Source: a virus. From it: 28,406 nt of DNA. The translations under genes were made by a program, and so were the position numbers. The notes below the pieces were generated by a model. It did no database searches. It was given only the letters and a program-made list of their open reading frames with translations, and had not been told where the DNA came from. The stretch covers positions 1 through 28,406 of IMG/VR virus record IMGVR_UViG_3300043331_002127. One strand, 5' to 3'. Shown in pieces: positions 14,362 through 20,718 of this stretch (the first letter of the stretch is position 1; every line of letters starts with the position of its first letter).

Positions 14362-14640
14362 ATGCCCCGCAAACACGTCCCATCCTGCTGGCAACTCGTC
14401 CCTGCTCCCGCCCCCGAGCCTGCACCTGTCATGCTGACTGATGTCGAACTGGCAGAGGTGAACACCTTGTATGCACCCCTTGATGCCATCCTCGACCAGT
14501 ACATTGATGATTCCCCCGAGTATCCCTACGACACGATCCTCGAAGCCCTGGCACGCCTGACCGACTACTACGAGGGCATGCAAGCCTACATCGATGCCGA
14601 AATCGCGAAGGACATCGCCGCCGAGGAGGCCGACGCATGA
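14362..14640 (+). CDS. Small acidic helical protein, unknown
   Basis: The 92-residue product starts at ATG 14362, 7 bases after AGAGGAGG. The N-terminus is Pro-rich (PAPAPEPAPVM), followed by an acidic helical part with Tyr/Asp/Glu (EVNTLYAPLDAILDQYIDDS, EALARLTDYYEGMQAYIDAE) and a short acidic end. There is no membrane segment. Its stop (TGA 14638-14640) overlaps the next start (ATG 14637) as ATGA, so the two are translationally coupled. It sits alone among minus-strand morphogenesis genes with its own promoter and leader, and so looks like a moron. No family is recognised. Confidence 0.7.
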   Translation: MPRKHVPSCWQLVPAPAPEPAPVMLTDVELAEVNTLYAPLDAILDQYIDDSPEYPYDTILEALARLTDYYEGMQAYIDAEIAKDIAAEEADA

Positions 14641-14870
14641 GCCTCATGAACGTGGAAGTCTACGATGCCCTCAAAGCCGCCGGGACCCCGGAACATGAAG
14701 CCCGCCAGGCGGCCATCGAACTGGCCACGATGGGCGGTCTCCTCCTGACCCTGGCGGAGCGGGTCAACGGGGTGGATAGCAAGCTCAACCTCGTGATCGG
14801 CGTCATGCTGGTCGGCTTTGCCGCGATCGGCGCCGCCCTGTGGCAAATCTTCCTGCGCTTGCCGCGTTAA
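14637..14870 (+). CDS. DUF1640-like coiled-coil protein with C-terminal membrane anchor
   Basis: The 77-residue product starts at ATG 14637, coupled to the previous gene. It has the layout of DUF1640-type (CCDC90-like) small proteins: an early VYDALKAAGTPEHEARQAA helix, a predicted coiled coil (LTLAERVNGVDSKLN) and one C-terminal transmembrane helix (VIGVMLVGFAAIGAALWQIF), ending LRLPR. Such proteins occur in phages and bacteria with no settled role. The stop overlaps the stop of the convergent gp4-like gene by 4 bases. Confidence 0.75.
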   Translation: MSLMNVEVYDALKAAGTPEHEARQAAIELATMGGLLLTLAERVNGVDSKLNLVIGVMLVGFAAIGAALWQIFLRLPR

Positions 14871-15592
14871 GGCTCTCCCCGGTAAAACGCTGCCAGCCGT
14901 GACTGCGCTGGCGCTCCCCCTGGCGACAGGGACAGGCGCCCGCGCGGCATGTTCACCGGCGCCAGGTCGTGCTTCGTCTGCACCGCCGTCCGCAGCACCG
15001 TCGGCGACGGTTCCACGGCGTATTCCGGCGCTAACTCCACCGCCAGGTTATAGCTCATCAGGCGCAGGTACCCGTTGGGCCACGACAGCACCGCGTCCCA
15101 GTGCGTGTACTGCGGCTGCTGCGGCCAGGGCAGGAGCTGGAGCGTGTGGCTCGTGCCCTGCGGCACAGGCCAGACGTGGAGCGTTTTGACGGGCTGGCTG
15201 TCCTCCAGATAGACGTACTCGGGGTACGTACTCGCCATGGCCTTCTCGCTCACGAGCGTCTCATACCGCGCCTGATCCAGGATGCCGATCTCCCAATCAT
15301 CCGCACCCACCGTGAGCAGGCACAGCTCCAGCCGCACCGGGGGTACGCCGATGATGTCACACGGCGGGTCAGTGACACCCCACGAGTATTGACCTTTCCC
15401 TGGAACGAGTGGCAGTGGCACCTTCGGCCTGGTCCAGGCGAGAAGCCGCGAGGTGCTCCACGCATCGAGCAGGCTGTTCAGGCCCTCCAGGGCACGCTGC
15501 GCCATATCGGCGTGGATCGGCTGCTCCGCGGCCGCGACGCCTAACAGGCGCAGTGCTGTCGTGCAGGGCTGTCTCGCCGCAATGTCTGGCAT
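14867..15592 (-). CDS. P22 gp4-like tail accessory / head-tail connector protein
   Basis: The 241-residue product starts at ATG 15592, directly after the previous stop (TAGCATG). The N-terminal helices (ALRLLGVAAAEQP, DMAQRALEGLNSLLDAWS) followed by PLVPGKGQYSWG, PPVRLELC, YETLVSEKAM, YPEYVYLEDSQPVKTLHVWPVP and SYNLAVELAPEY form the standard pattern of P22 gp4 (tail accessory factor). gp4 is the first protein to bind the portal after packaging. P22 gp4 is about 166 residues, so this one is longer, mostly in the C-terminus. In P22 gp4 also has muralytic activity; no such motif can be claimed here. Confidence 0.85.
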   Translation of the reverse strand: MPDIAARQPCTTALRLLGVAAAEQPIHADMAQRALEGLNSLLDAWSTSRLLAWTRPKVPLPLVPGKGQYSWGVTDPPCDIIGVPPVRLELCLLTVGADDWEIGILDQARYETLVSEKAMASTYPEYVYLEDSQPVKTLHVWPVPQGTSHTLQLLPWPQQPQYTHWDAVLSWPNGYLRLMSYNLAVELAPEYAVEPSPTVLRTAVQTKHDLAPVNMPRGRLSLSPGGAPAQSRLAAFYRGEP

Positions 15593-15593
15593 G

Positions 15594-15914
15594 CTATTTC
15601 AACTCCGGGCTGCCCAGCGTGACCTGTAACTGTTCCGCCAGAGCGGCGGTCACATGCACAAGCACGGTATCGGAGATATGCGTCACCCCTGCCCCCACAT
15701 CGGCATCGACGGCCATCGACACCTGGGAATCCCCGGCATCGCTGCCACTGACGACATAGGCCGAGAGATCATCGACCGGGGCAATCGTGCAGGTGCCACT
15801 CACCACGGTGAACGTCGCGGGACCATCCACCACGGCCGGGTTGCCTGCTTCCGTGAGCGGCTGGAGGGACACCAGCACTTTTTCTTCCGTCGTTAACGTG
15901 ACTTCCTGGGGCAT
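15594..15914 (-). CDS. Small Ig-like virion protein (possible capsid decoration)
   Basis: The 106-residue product starts at ATG 15914 after TAGGAGG. The sequence fits one beta-sandwich domain of the bacterial Ig-like kind common in phage structural genes: TTEEKVLVSLQPLTEAGNPAVVDGP, VVSGTCTIAPVDDLSAYVVSGSDAGDSQVSM, ADVGAGVTHISDTVLVHV. The position between coat-region genes and the gp4-like gene fits a decoration or head-associated protein. No catalytic residues are apparent. Confidence 0.75.
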   Translation of the reverse strand: MPQEVTLTTEEKVLVSLQPLTEAGNPAVVDGPATFTVVSGTCTIAPVDDLSAYVVSGSDAGDSQVSMAVDADVGAGVTHISDTVLVHVTAALAEQLQVTLGSPELK

Positions 15915-15922
15915 AGGCCCTC

Positions 15923-16393
15923 CTAGTGGTACGCGAGATACACCACGAGACCCCCCATGGTAGTTTCAACTGGTATAGTATCTCCTCGAACGGTCAAGAT
16001 GAGATCGACCGGCACGACAGCCTCCCACTCATCCGTACTGCTCAGCGGGAACGCATCGAAAAAGCTCCGCCCGTCTGCCGCCACGTCCAGGCCCGTGCCC
16101 AACCCGGTGGGGTTGCCCCGCACGACGATGCCGTTGTCGAGCGTGTAGGCGGCGTACCCGAAGTCGAGCGTGCGGCCTACACCAAGCCCCTTCCAGCCCA
16201 TTTTCGAGAGCTGGGAGCAGTATCTAGCGCCCCGTGGCAGGGTGCACATCTGGATGGTCGAGTCGGCATCGCCCTCGACCAGCGTCGCCGGGAGGCGCCA
16301 GCGGATGGCGCGCAGCACCGCCTGCACGCGGTTCGCCGGGTCGTTCCCCAGGGCGGGCGGCGTGCCGTAATTATCCGAAAGGAAGACGGCCAT
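15923..16393 (-). CDS. Structural protein of unknown role near the coat gene
   Basis: The 156-residue product starts at ATG 16393 with GGAGG overlapping the previous stop. The first part (NDPANRVQAVLRAIRWRLPAT) looks helical. The rest is beta-rich with many Gly/Asp turns (LGVGRTLDFGYAAYTLDNG, GTGLDVAADGRSFFDAF, EWEAVVPVDLILTV). It is the kind of small protein often found just after the coat gene in soil and environmental phages, likely a head or connector part. No family name can be given. Confidence 0.7.
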   Translation of the reverse strand: MAVFLSDNYGTPPALGNDPANRVQAVLRAIRWRLPATLVEGDADSTIQMCTLPRGARYCSQLSKMGWKGLGVGRTLDFGYAAYTLDNGIVVRGNPTGLGTGLDVAADGRSFFDAFPLSSTDEWEAVVPVDLILTVRGDTIPVETTMGGLVVYLAYH

Positions 16394-16396
16394 ACG

Positions 16397-16588
16397 CTAC
16401 CTCCGGCTGCGGCGCGTCTCGTCACCGCTCGCGGGCTCGCTAGCCTTGGCGGCCGCATCAGCCGCCTCCGCCGGGCTCTCGAACCACTGCCCGGCCTCGA
16501 GGGCGCGCAGCTCCTCCACCGTGGTGATAATGCGCGACTGCCCACTGACGTGGTAGCGCCAGGAGGGCAGGACTGGGGTGTCAGGCAT
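16397..16588 (-). CDS. Small phage protein with WYHP-like motif, unknown
   Basis: The 63-residue product starts at ATG 16588, which overlaps the end of the GIY-YIG gene as ATGCCTGA. It has the pattern SWRYHVSGQSRIITTVEELRAL followed by GQWFESPAEAADAA and a charged, Ala/Ser-rich tail. Small phage proteins with 'WRYH...EE..AL...W..SPAE' are common near coat genes, as I recall, and are annotated hypothetical. Position suggests a structural accessory role. Confidence 0.65.
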   Translation of the reverse strand: MPDTPVLPSWRYHVSGQSRIITTVEELRALEAGQWFESPAEAADAAAKASEPASGDETRRSRR

Positions 16589-17393
16589 GGGATTCCTCCT
16601 CTAGGGGGACATAGCGGGCGTCCCCGCGTTTAATCATGGCGCGAATCGTGGGCCGTGAGATGCCGGTGATCTTATGACACGCCATGACCGACTCGTAGAC
16701 CACTCCACCAAGCTCAACCCGATGTCGCCCAGGATGTAACTTCCCCTTCGTGATGTCATGCCAGGGAATGCCTTTGTTCCAGGCTTTGCGGCCTTTACGG
16801 GACAGGGACATGGCCAGCCGCGTCTCTGGGGTATGCGTGTGCCCACGCAATTTTGCTTTGTGCTCTTCACTGAGCGACTTGCCTTGATGTGCAGCAGCGA
16901 TCTTTGCTTTCGTGTCCTCACTATGCTTGCGCCCAACAAAGGGGTGTCCAACTGCGGCATGTCTGGCCTTTGCTTTCTCGCTAATCTTGGCCTTGGTTGC
17001 CTCACTCTGCGTGCGTCCAAGCATAGAGTGTCCATAGGTATCCCAATGCGCCTTGACCTTCTCGCCCATCAGCTTGCGTGCTTCTGGGCCATGCTTGTGT
17101 TCAAGGATAGGATCACCCCCAGGGGTACGGTTATACCCATGCGGGCAAAGCGTATTGAGTTCCGCAATCCAGTATTGTTCCATCAGGTACAGCTTCTCAA
17201 GCGTATCTGTTTGCCCAAGGACACGAAGCGTAAAGTTCTCTGTCCCATGCTTATGAATCGCTTGCGTGATGAGCCTGCTGGTCTTTGATGGCCCACTATG
17301 GGTATGCGAGCGTATGCGCTTCCATAAGTTTTGGCGCGTAATGCCCACATAGCCACGATCCGTGATAGTATTCCAGAGTAGATAGCAGTACAT
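16581..17393 (-). CDS. GIY-YIG homing endonuclease with NUMOD repeats
   Basis: The 270-residue product starts at ATG 17393, 5 bases after GGAGG; a TTG four codons earlier is less likely. Residues 1-95 form a GIY-YIG nuclease: YLLWN, GYVGIT, the Arg-bearing helix KRIRSHTH and the Glu in LMEQYWI, with NRTPGGD as the usual closing motif. Residues 100-215 hold repeated NUMOD3-type DNA-binding motifs (GRTQSEATKAKISEKAKARH, GRKHSEDTKAKIAAAHQGK, SEEHKAKLRG). The C-terminus (VYESVMACHKITGISRPTIRAMI) is an IENR1/NUMOD1-like helix-turn-helix. It is freestanding between the coat gene and a small structural gene, with its own promoter. It should cut a coat-region site in competing phages. Confidence 0.92.
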   Translation of the reverse strand: MYCYLLWNTITDRGYVGITRQNLWKRIRSHTHSGPSKTSRLITQAIHKHGTENFTLRVLGQTDTLEKLYLMEQYWIAELNTLCPHGYNRTPGGDPILEHKHGPEARKLMGEKVKAHWDTYGHSMLGRTQSEATKAKISEKAKARHAAVGHPFVGRKHSEDTKAKIAAAHQGKSLSEEHKAKLRGHTHTPETRLAMSLSRKGRKAWNKGIPWHDITKGKLHPGRHRVELGGVVYESVMACHKITGISRPTIRAMIKRGDARYVPLEEESHA

Positions 17394-17434
17394 GCGGTCC
17401 TCCAATAGTGTTAGGCGACAATATTGTTGGACTA

Positions 17435-17463
17435 ATTGTACTGCTATTTTTCATAAACAACAA
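17435..17463 (-). promoter_or_regulatory. Sigma-70 promoter for the GIY-YIG gene
   Basis: On the minus strand TTGTTG (17458-17463) and TACAAT (17435-17440) are separated by exactly 17 bases, in an AT-rich gap between coat and endonuclease genes. A 10-base palindrome ACAATATTGT lies just downstream at 17417-17426 and may be an operator. Confidence 0.6.
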
Positions 17464-17475
17464 GTAAATCTTACC

Positions 17476-18687
17476 TCATGCCATAGGGGACCAAATTCGT
17501 GCGGTACACTCTGGCATAGTCCATTTCCAACCGTACAAAATGTCCGCGCGTGACAGGTGCTGGTCTGTCCTGATATCGCTGTCCTTCCATACCCTGATGG
17601 CCAAGGAAACTTGCGTGTCGCTCGCTACCGCATGCTCCCCGCCATACGGCACGAACAACTTGACGTTGCCCAGCGTCACGCCCATGGGGTGATACATCAG
17701 GTTCTGGGCATAGGCCGTCGCCGCCGTGCCCAGAAACGTCAGCACGCCGTTGTCGAGCGGCAGCGCCGTCACCGTGGCACGGGGATCAGGTGGCACGATC
17801 ATCGCCGGCGCCACGGGCACCGCCGCCAGCCCGGTGCCGCCGGCATCCACATCGGCCTGCACGCTGAACATGCGGAGCTGCCCGGTGGACTGGAGCGACT
17901 GCGGATTCACCGCATAGACGCCCGCCACCTGAAACACGTCACCGCGCTTCAGGACGCCGGTCTCCGAAGGGGTAAAGCCCTTGAGATTGATGGTGCTCCC
18001 ACTGGAGCCCGCGGCGGCCGCCGGGGTGCCCGCCCGTGAGCCCGTGATGTGTACCGCGACGTTCTGGTCCATCGACCACTTCGCGCCCGCCGTGCGGCCC
18101 ATCTGGCCATCGGTGTACTGCCGGCCAATTTCCGTACTCTGCTGAAACAGGCCCTTTAACTGGTCGAGCAGCGGCGGGTGCTGCGTGGGGTGCACCACCA
18201 CGGCCCGCTGATCATCGCGCGGCACCGCCTCCATGTCGAGGAGGGCGGCGGCGTCGAGGTAGGCGCGGTACGGCAGGTCGGCGTCGGCCGCGAGGACGGA
18301 GTTATAGGCCTGCCAGTAGAGGGCGAGACCGTCATAATCGACCTCGTTGGCGAGCCGCGCGGCCTGCGGTTTGCCCACCCGGTTATTCCAGTCGTCCATG
18401 AACAGCGTGTTCTCGACACTGGTAAAGTCCACGTCGGCATGCGCCTGCTGATCAATGGTCAAGCGCACGGTCTCTTCCACATAGTTCTGCCCGATGTACG
18501 CGGCGCCTTTGTGGATGGCATGGCGTGGGGTGCGGCGAATGTCTAAATGATCACCGATTTTGTGCCCCTGTTTCCCAAAGTCATCCTCAAACCTCCGGTC
18601 TGCGCCAGCCGCAAAGACAAGATTGTTGACAAGGTTGGCAAGCAGGGCCTGGGTCACGAGCTGTATGACTGTAAAAGTGTTGGGCAT
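17476..18687 (-). CDS. Major capsid protein, P22 coat family
   Basis: The 403-residue product starts at ATG 18687 (GAGGAG upstream). The start PNTFTVIQLVTQALLANLVNNLVF, then FGKQGHKIGDHLDIRRTPR, is the typical beginning of P22-type coat proteins (P22 gp5 begins with a similar helix and GDTVRIRRP motif). Two features follow the family plan: an insertion-like region (DMEAVPRDDQRAVVVHP) and a late beta region with GVLKRGDVFQVAGVYAVNPQS, similar to P22 'FTKGQKFTVAGVFAVNP'. It should form the HK97-fold shell, assembled with the scaffold encoded just upstream. The P22 coat has about 430 residues, so length agrees. Confidence 0.9.
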   Translation of the reverse strand: MPNTFTVIQLVTQALLANLVNNLVFAAGADRRFEDDFGKQGHKIGDHLDIRRTPRHAIHKGAAYIGQNYVEETVRLTIDQQAHADVDFTSVENTLFMDDWNNRVGKPQAARLANEVDYDGLALYWQAYNSVLAADADLPYRAYLDAAALLDMEAVPRDDQRAVVVHPTQHPPLLDQLKGLFQQSTEIGRQYTDGQMGRTAGAKWSMDQNVAVHITGSRAGTPAAAAGSSGSTINLKGFTPSETGVLKRGDVFQVAGVYAVNPQSLQSTGQLRMFSVQADVDAGGTGLAAVPVAPAMIVPPDPRATVTALPLDNGVLTFLGTAATAYAQNLMYHPMGVTLGNVKLFVPYGGEHAVASDTQVSLAIRVWKDSDIRTDQHLSRADILYGWKWTMPECTARIWSPMA

Positions 18688-18789
18688 GTGCAGAGCACTC
18701 CTCTTTAGTCTGTAGGAGCGCAAAGGGAGCATTTACGCCAGCAAGGAACCATCATCAGGGCAGAAAGGGGAGAGCGTTCTGCCAGGGTC

Positions 18790-19836
18790 TTATTGTCTGC
18801 CGAAGTCTCGAGGGCCTGGTCTCCATCCTTGCGACCACATCCGCCGAAACTCGGCCTGTGGCATGTCCGGCGTCGCCCCGGACGGGGCCCCCTGCCCCAT
18901 GCCGGAGAGCGGCGTGGGTGGCGGGGGTAAGGGTGTCGGCGCGGTCGGCGCGGGTGGGGTCTGGCCGTTCGTCGGCGTCTCGGCGGGCGGGGGAACACCC
19001 GTGCCGTTGCCCTGTGGGGCGGCACTGAGCCGTCCCAGTTCCGCCAGCACCAGCGGCGGCGGCAGCGTGTTGAGCCGTGTCAGCGTCTCGGGCTGCTGCG
19101 CCAGCGTGTAGGCCAACTGCGGCCCCTCCGGGAGCACCATCAGGGCCTGCTGCACATGCGGCGCGATGCGCCCACGCAGGCCCGTGGTGATGACCTGGTC
19201 AAAATCCGGGTGCGCCGCGCGAAAGGCGGCCTCGCGCTCCATGAGCTGCTGCTGCATCTGCTGGGCCTGCTGCTGCTGTGCGCTCTGCTGCTGCTGCGTA
19301 CGCGCCACCTGTTCCGCTTCGTAGCGCGCCGTGGCCCGCACATAGGCGTCGTGCGTGTCGAACTGCTCGGCCTGCGGTGGGACCTGGGGCGTCTCGGGCA
19401 GCGCGGGCGTGGCCCCGGATATGAGCCGCTGCATCATTTCGAGCTGGCCCTGGAGATGGGCGCGTTCCTGCGTCCAGGCCTGCTCGCGCTCGGCATGGGC
19501 GCGTTCCTGGGCGCGTTGCTTCGCGGTCAAGCGCTTGATGCGGCGCGCCACGTAATCGACCGTGGCCACTTCTGGCTCGGGTTCGTCGTCCTCGTCGGCC
19601 ACGCCGGCCTCTGCCGCACTCCCTGCGGGAGGGCTCCCCGGCTCGGCCGGCGTCTGTGGCGTTGCGGGTGGTGAGCCCGTGGGCACCTCCGGGCTGGCCG
19701 GCCCGGGCGGTGTCGCACCATGCGCATCTGTGCCAGCAGGCGCTGCAGCCCCTGCTGTGGGCGATGCGTCCCCAGGATCGAACGGGATGGAGACAATCTG
19801 GCCATCGGCACTACGACTTGTTAACGTGACCGCCAT
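18790..19836 (-). CDS. Scaffolding protein
   Basis: The 348-residue product starts at ATG 19836 (AGGAG 8 bases upstream). A disordered Pro/Ala/Gly-rich N-terminus ends in an acidic stretch (ADEDDEPEPEVATVDY). A long charged helix follows (about 94-140, RRIKRLTAKQRAQERAHAER), then a Gln-rich helix (about 183-210), another helical block, and a Pro-rich C-terminus ending in a basic-aromatic tail (FRRMWSQGWRPGPRDFG). Elongated helical proteins with low-complexity ends located directly before the coat gene are the usual phage scaffolds. The basic tail would be the coat-binding end, as in P22 gp8. A 102-base gap without a gene follows before the coat gene. Confidence 0.8.
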   Translation of the reverse strand: MAVTLTSRSADGQIVSIPFDPGDASPTAGAAAPAGTDAHGATPPGPASPEVPTGSPPATPQTPAEPGSPPAGSAAEAGVADEDDEPEPEVATVDYVARRIKRLTAKQRAQERAHAEREQAWTQERAHLQGQLEMMQRLISGATPALPETPQVPPQAEQFDTHDAYVRATARYEAEQVARTQQQQSAQQQQAQQMQQQLMEREAAFRAAHPDFDQVITTGLRGRIAPHVQQALMVLPEGPQLAYTLAQQPETLTRLNTLPPPLVLAELGRLSAAPQGNGTGVPPPAETPTNGQTPPAPTAPTPLPPPPTPLSGMGQGAPSGATPDMPQAEFRRMWSQGWRPGPRDFGRQ

Positions 19837-19851
19837 ATGGCGTACTCCTGG

Positions 19852-20397
19852 TTAATCGGCGGCAGCGTCCTCCTCGGGGAGCAAGAGAAAGGGCTGCACG
19901 GGCGTGAGCACATCACGGTCCTTCTTCCGGCTGTTACAGGAGAGACAGGCTGGCACAATATTCGCCAGGGTATGACTGCCACCTTTGGAAAGCGGAATAA
20001 TGTGATCCTGCGTAAGCTGCTTAAAGGGAAATTTCTTGTGACAGTACGCACACCGATAGCCCGCAGCTTTGCAGAGGGCACGCCATTGCTTCGCCGTAAA
20101 ATTGTTAATGGGGGCTGCGGCCTTACGGGCACGTCGGCGCGCATCTCTCTCCCGAACCTTGTCAGGGTTATTTCTACGCCATTTCTGAAAGGCTGCTCGC
20201 AGCTGTGGCCTTTTCCCCCGTCTCTTCTGAGAAGCTCGCTGCTGTTGAGCACGCACCTTTTCAGGATTCTCGGTTCTCCACCGCTGAAGGGCCAGTCGCC
20301 TCTTCGCACGGTTCTTGGCGCGATAGCGGGCACTGTACTTGCGGTCACGTACTTTGCGTACTTCCGGGGAGAGTTCGGGTATACTTTCATCAGCCAT
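19852..20397 (-). CDS. HNH endonuclease with basic helical N-terminus
   Basis: The 181-residue product starts at ATG 20397, 8 bases after AGAGAGG. Residues 15-95 are very basic repeated helices (RYRAKNRAKRRLALQRW and LRAAFQKWRRNNPDKVRER), likely gripping DNA. Residues 101-160 form a compact HNH domain: YRCAYCHKK, QDHIIPLSKGGSHTLANIVPACLSCN. CxxC pairs at 116/119 and 151/154 bind structural zinc, and D131-H132 and N146 form the active site. It lies between the small portal-linked gene and the scaffold gene, with its own -10-like element and leader hairpin, so it is probably a freestanding homing endonuclease. Confidence 0.9.
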   Translation of the reverse strand: MADESIPELSPEVRKVRDRKYSARYRAKNRAKRRLALQRWRTENPEKVRAQQQRASQKRRGKRPQLRAAFQKWRRNNPDKVRERDARRRARKAAAPINNFTAKQWRALCKAAGYRCAYCHKKFPFKQLTQDHIIPLSKGGSHTLANIVPACLSCNSRKKDRDVLTPVQPFLLLPEEDAAAD

Positions 20398-20433
20398 GGC
20401 GATACCTCTCTGACAGGTTCGTTGTGGTTAGGG

Positions 20434-20475
20434 GCATACGAGTGAATCAGACTCGTATGCTCTGCCTTAAGTATA
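20434..20475 (-). promoter_or_regulatory. Candidate promoter and leader hairpin for the HNH gene at 19852
   Basis: On the minus strand GGTATACT (hexamer at 20470-20475) precedes a perfect 10-bp inverted repeat GCATACGAGT...ACTCGTATGC (arms 20434-20443 and 20451-20460, 7-base loop). No good -35 is visible. The hairpin has no T-tract after it and would be near the 5' end of the transcript. Confidence 0.45.
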
Positions 20476-20499
20476 CCCCATTTCATACTATTCCCGCCA

Positions 20500-20718
20500 T
20501 CAGGCAAACTCCCCGGCTAAGAGCCGGTGCTTAAAGGTTTCGAGCCACCAGAGCAGCGTGCCGCCATCACCCGTCGAGGCCGCGCAGTACGGCGTGCCGT
20601 CTGGCAGCACGCCCAGCACCAGCACGTCCTCGCAGCCCTGCGCACCGTCAAGGACGCGGGCGACCGGAGTAGGCCCCGTCGTCCAGCGGTGCAGATACGT
20701 GACGTTGTCTTCGGACAT
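20500..20718 (-). CDS. Small portal-linked protein, unknown function
   Basis: The 72-residue product starts at ATG 20718, overlapping the portal stop by one base (TGATG). It starts with MSEDNVTYLHRW and contains LVLGVLPDGTPYCAASTGDGGTLLWWLETFKHRLL. Short proteins with 'DG.PY.A.STGDGG.LLWW.E.FKH.LL' occur downstream of or near structural genes in many phages, as far as I recall, with no known role. Tight coupling to the portal gene suggests co-expression with head genes. Confidence 0.75.
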   Translation of the reverse strand: MSEDNVTYLHRWTTGPTPVARVLDGAQGCEDVLVLGVLPDGTPYCAASTGDGGTLLWWLETFKHRLLAGEFA

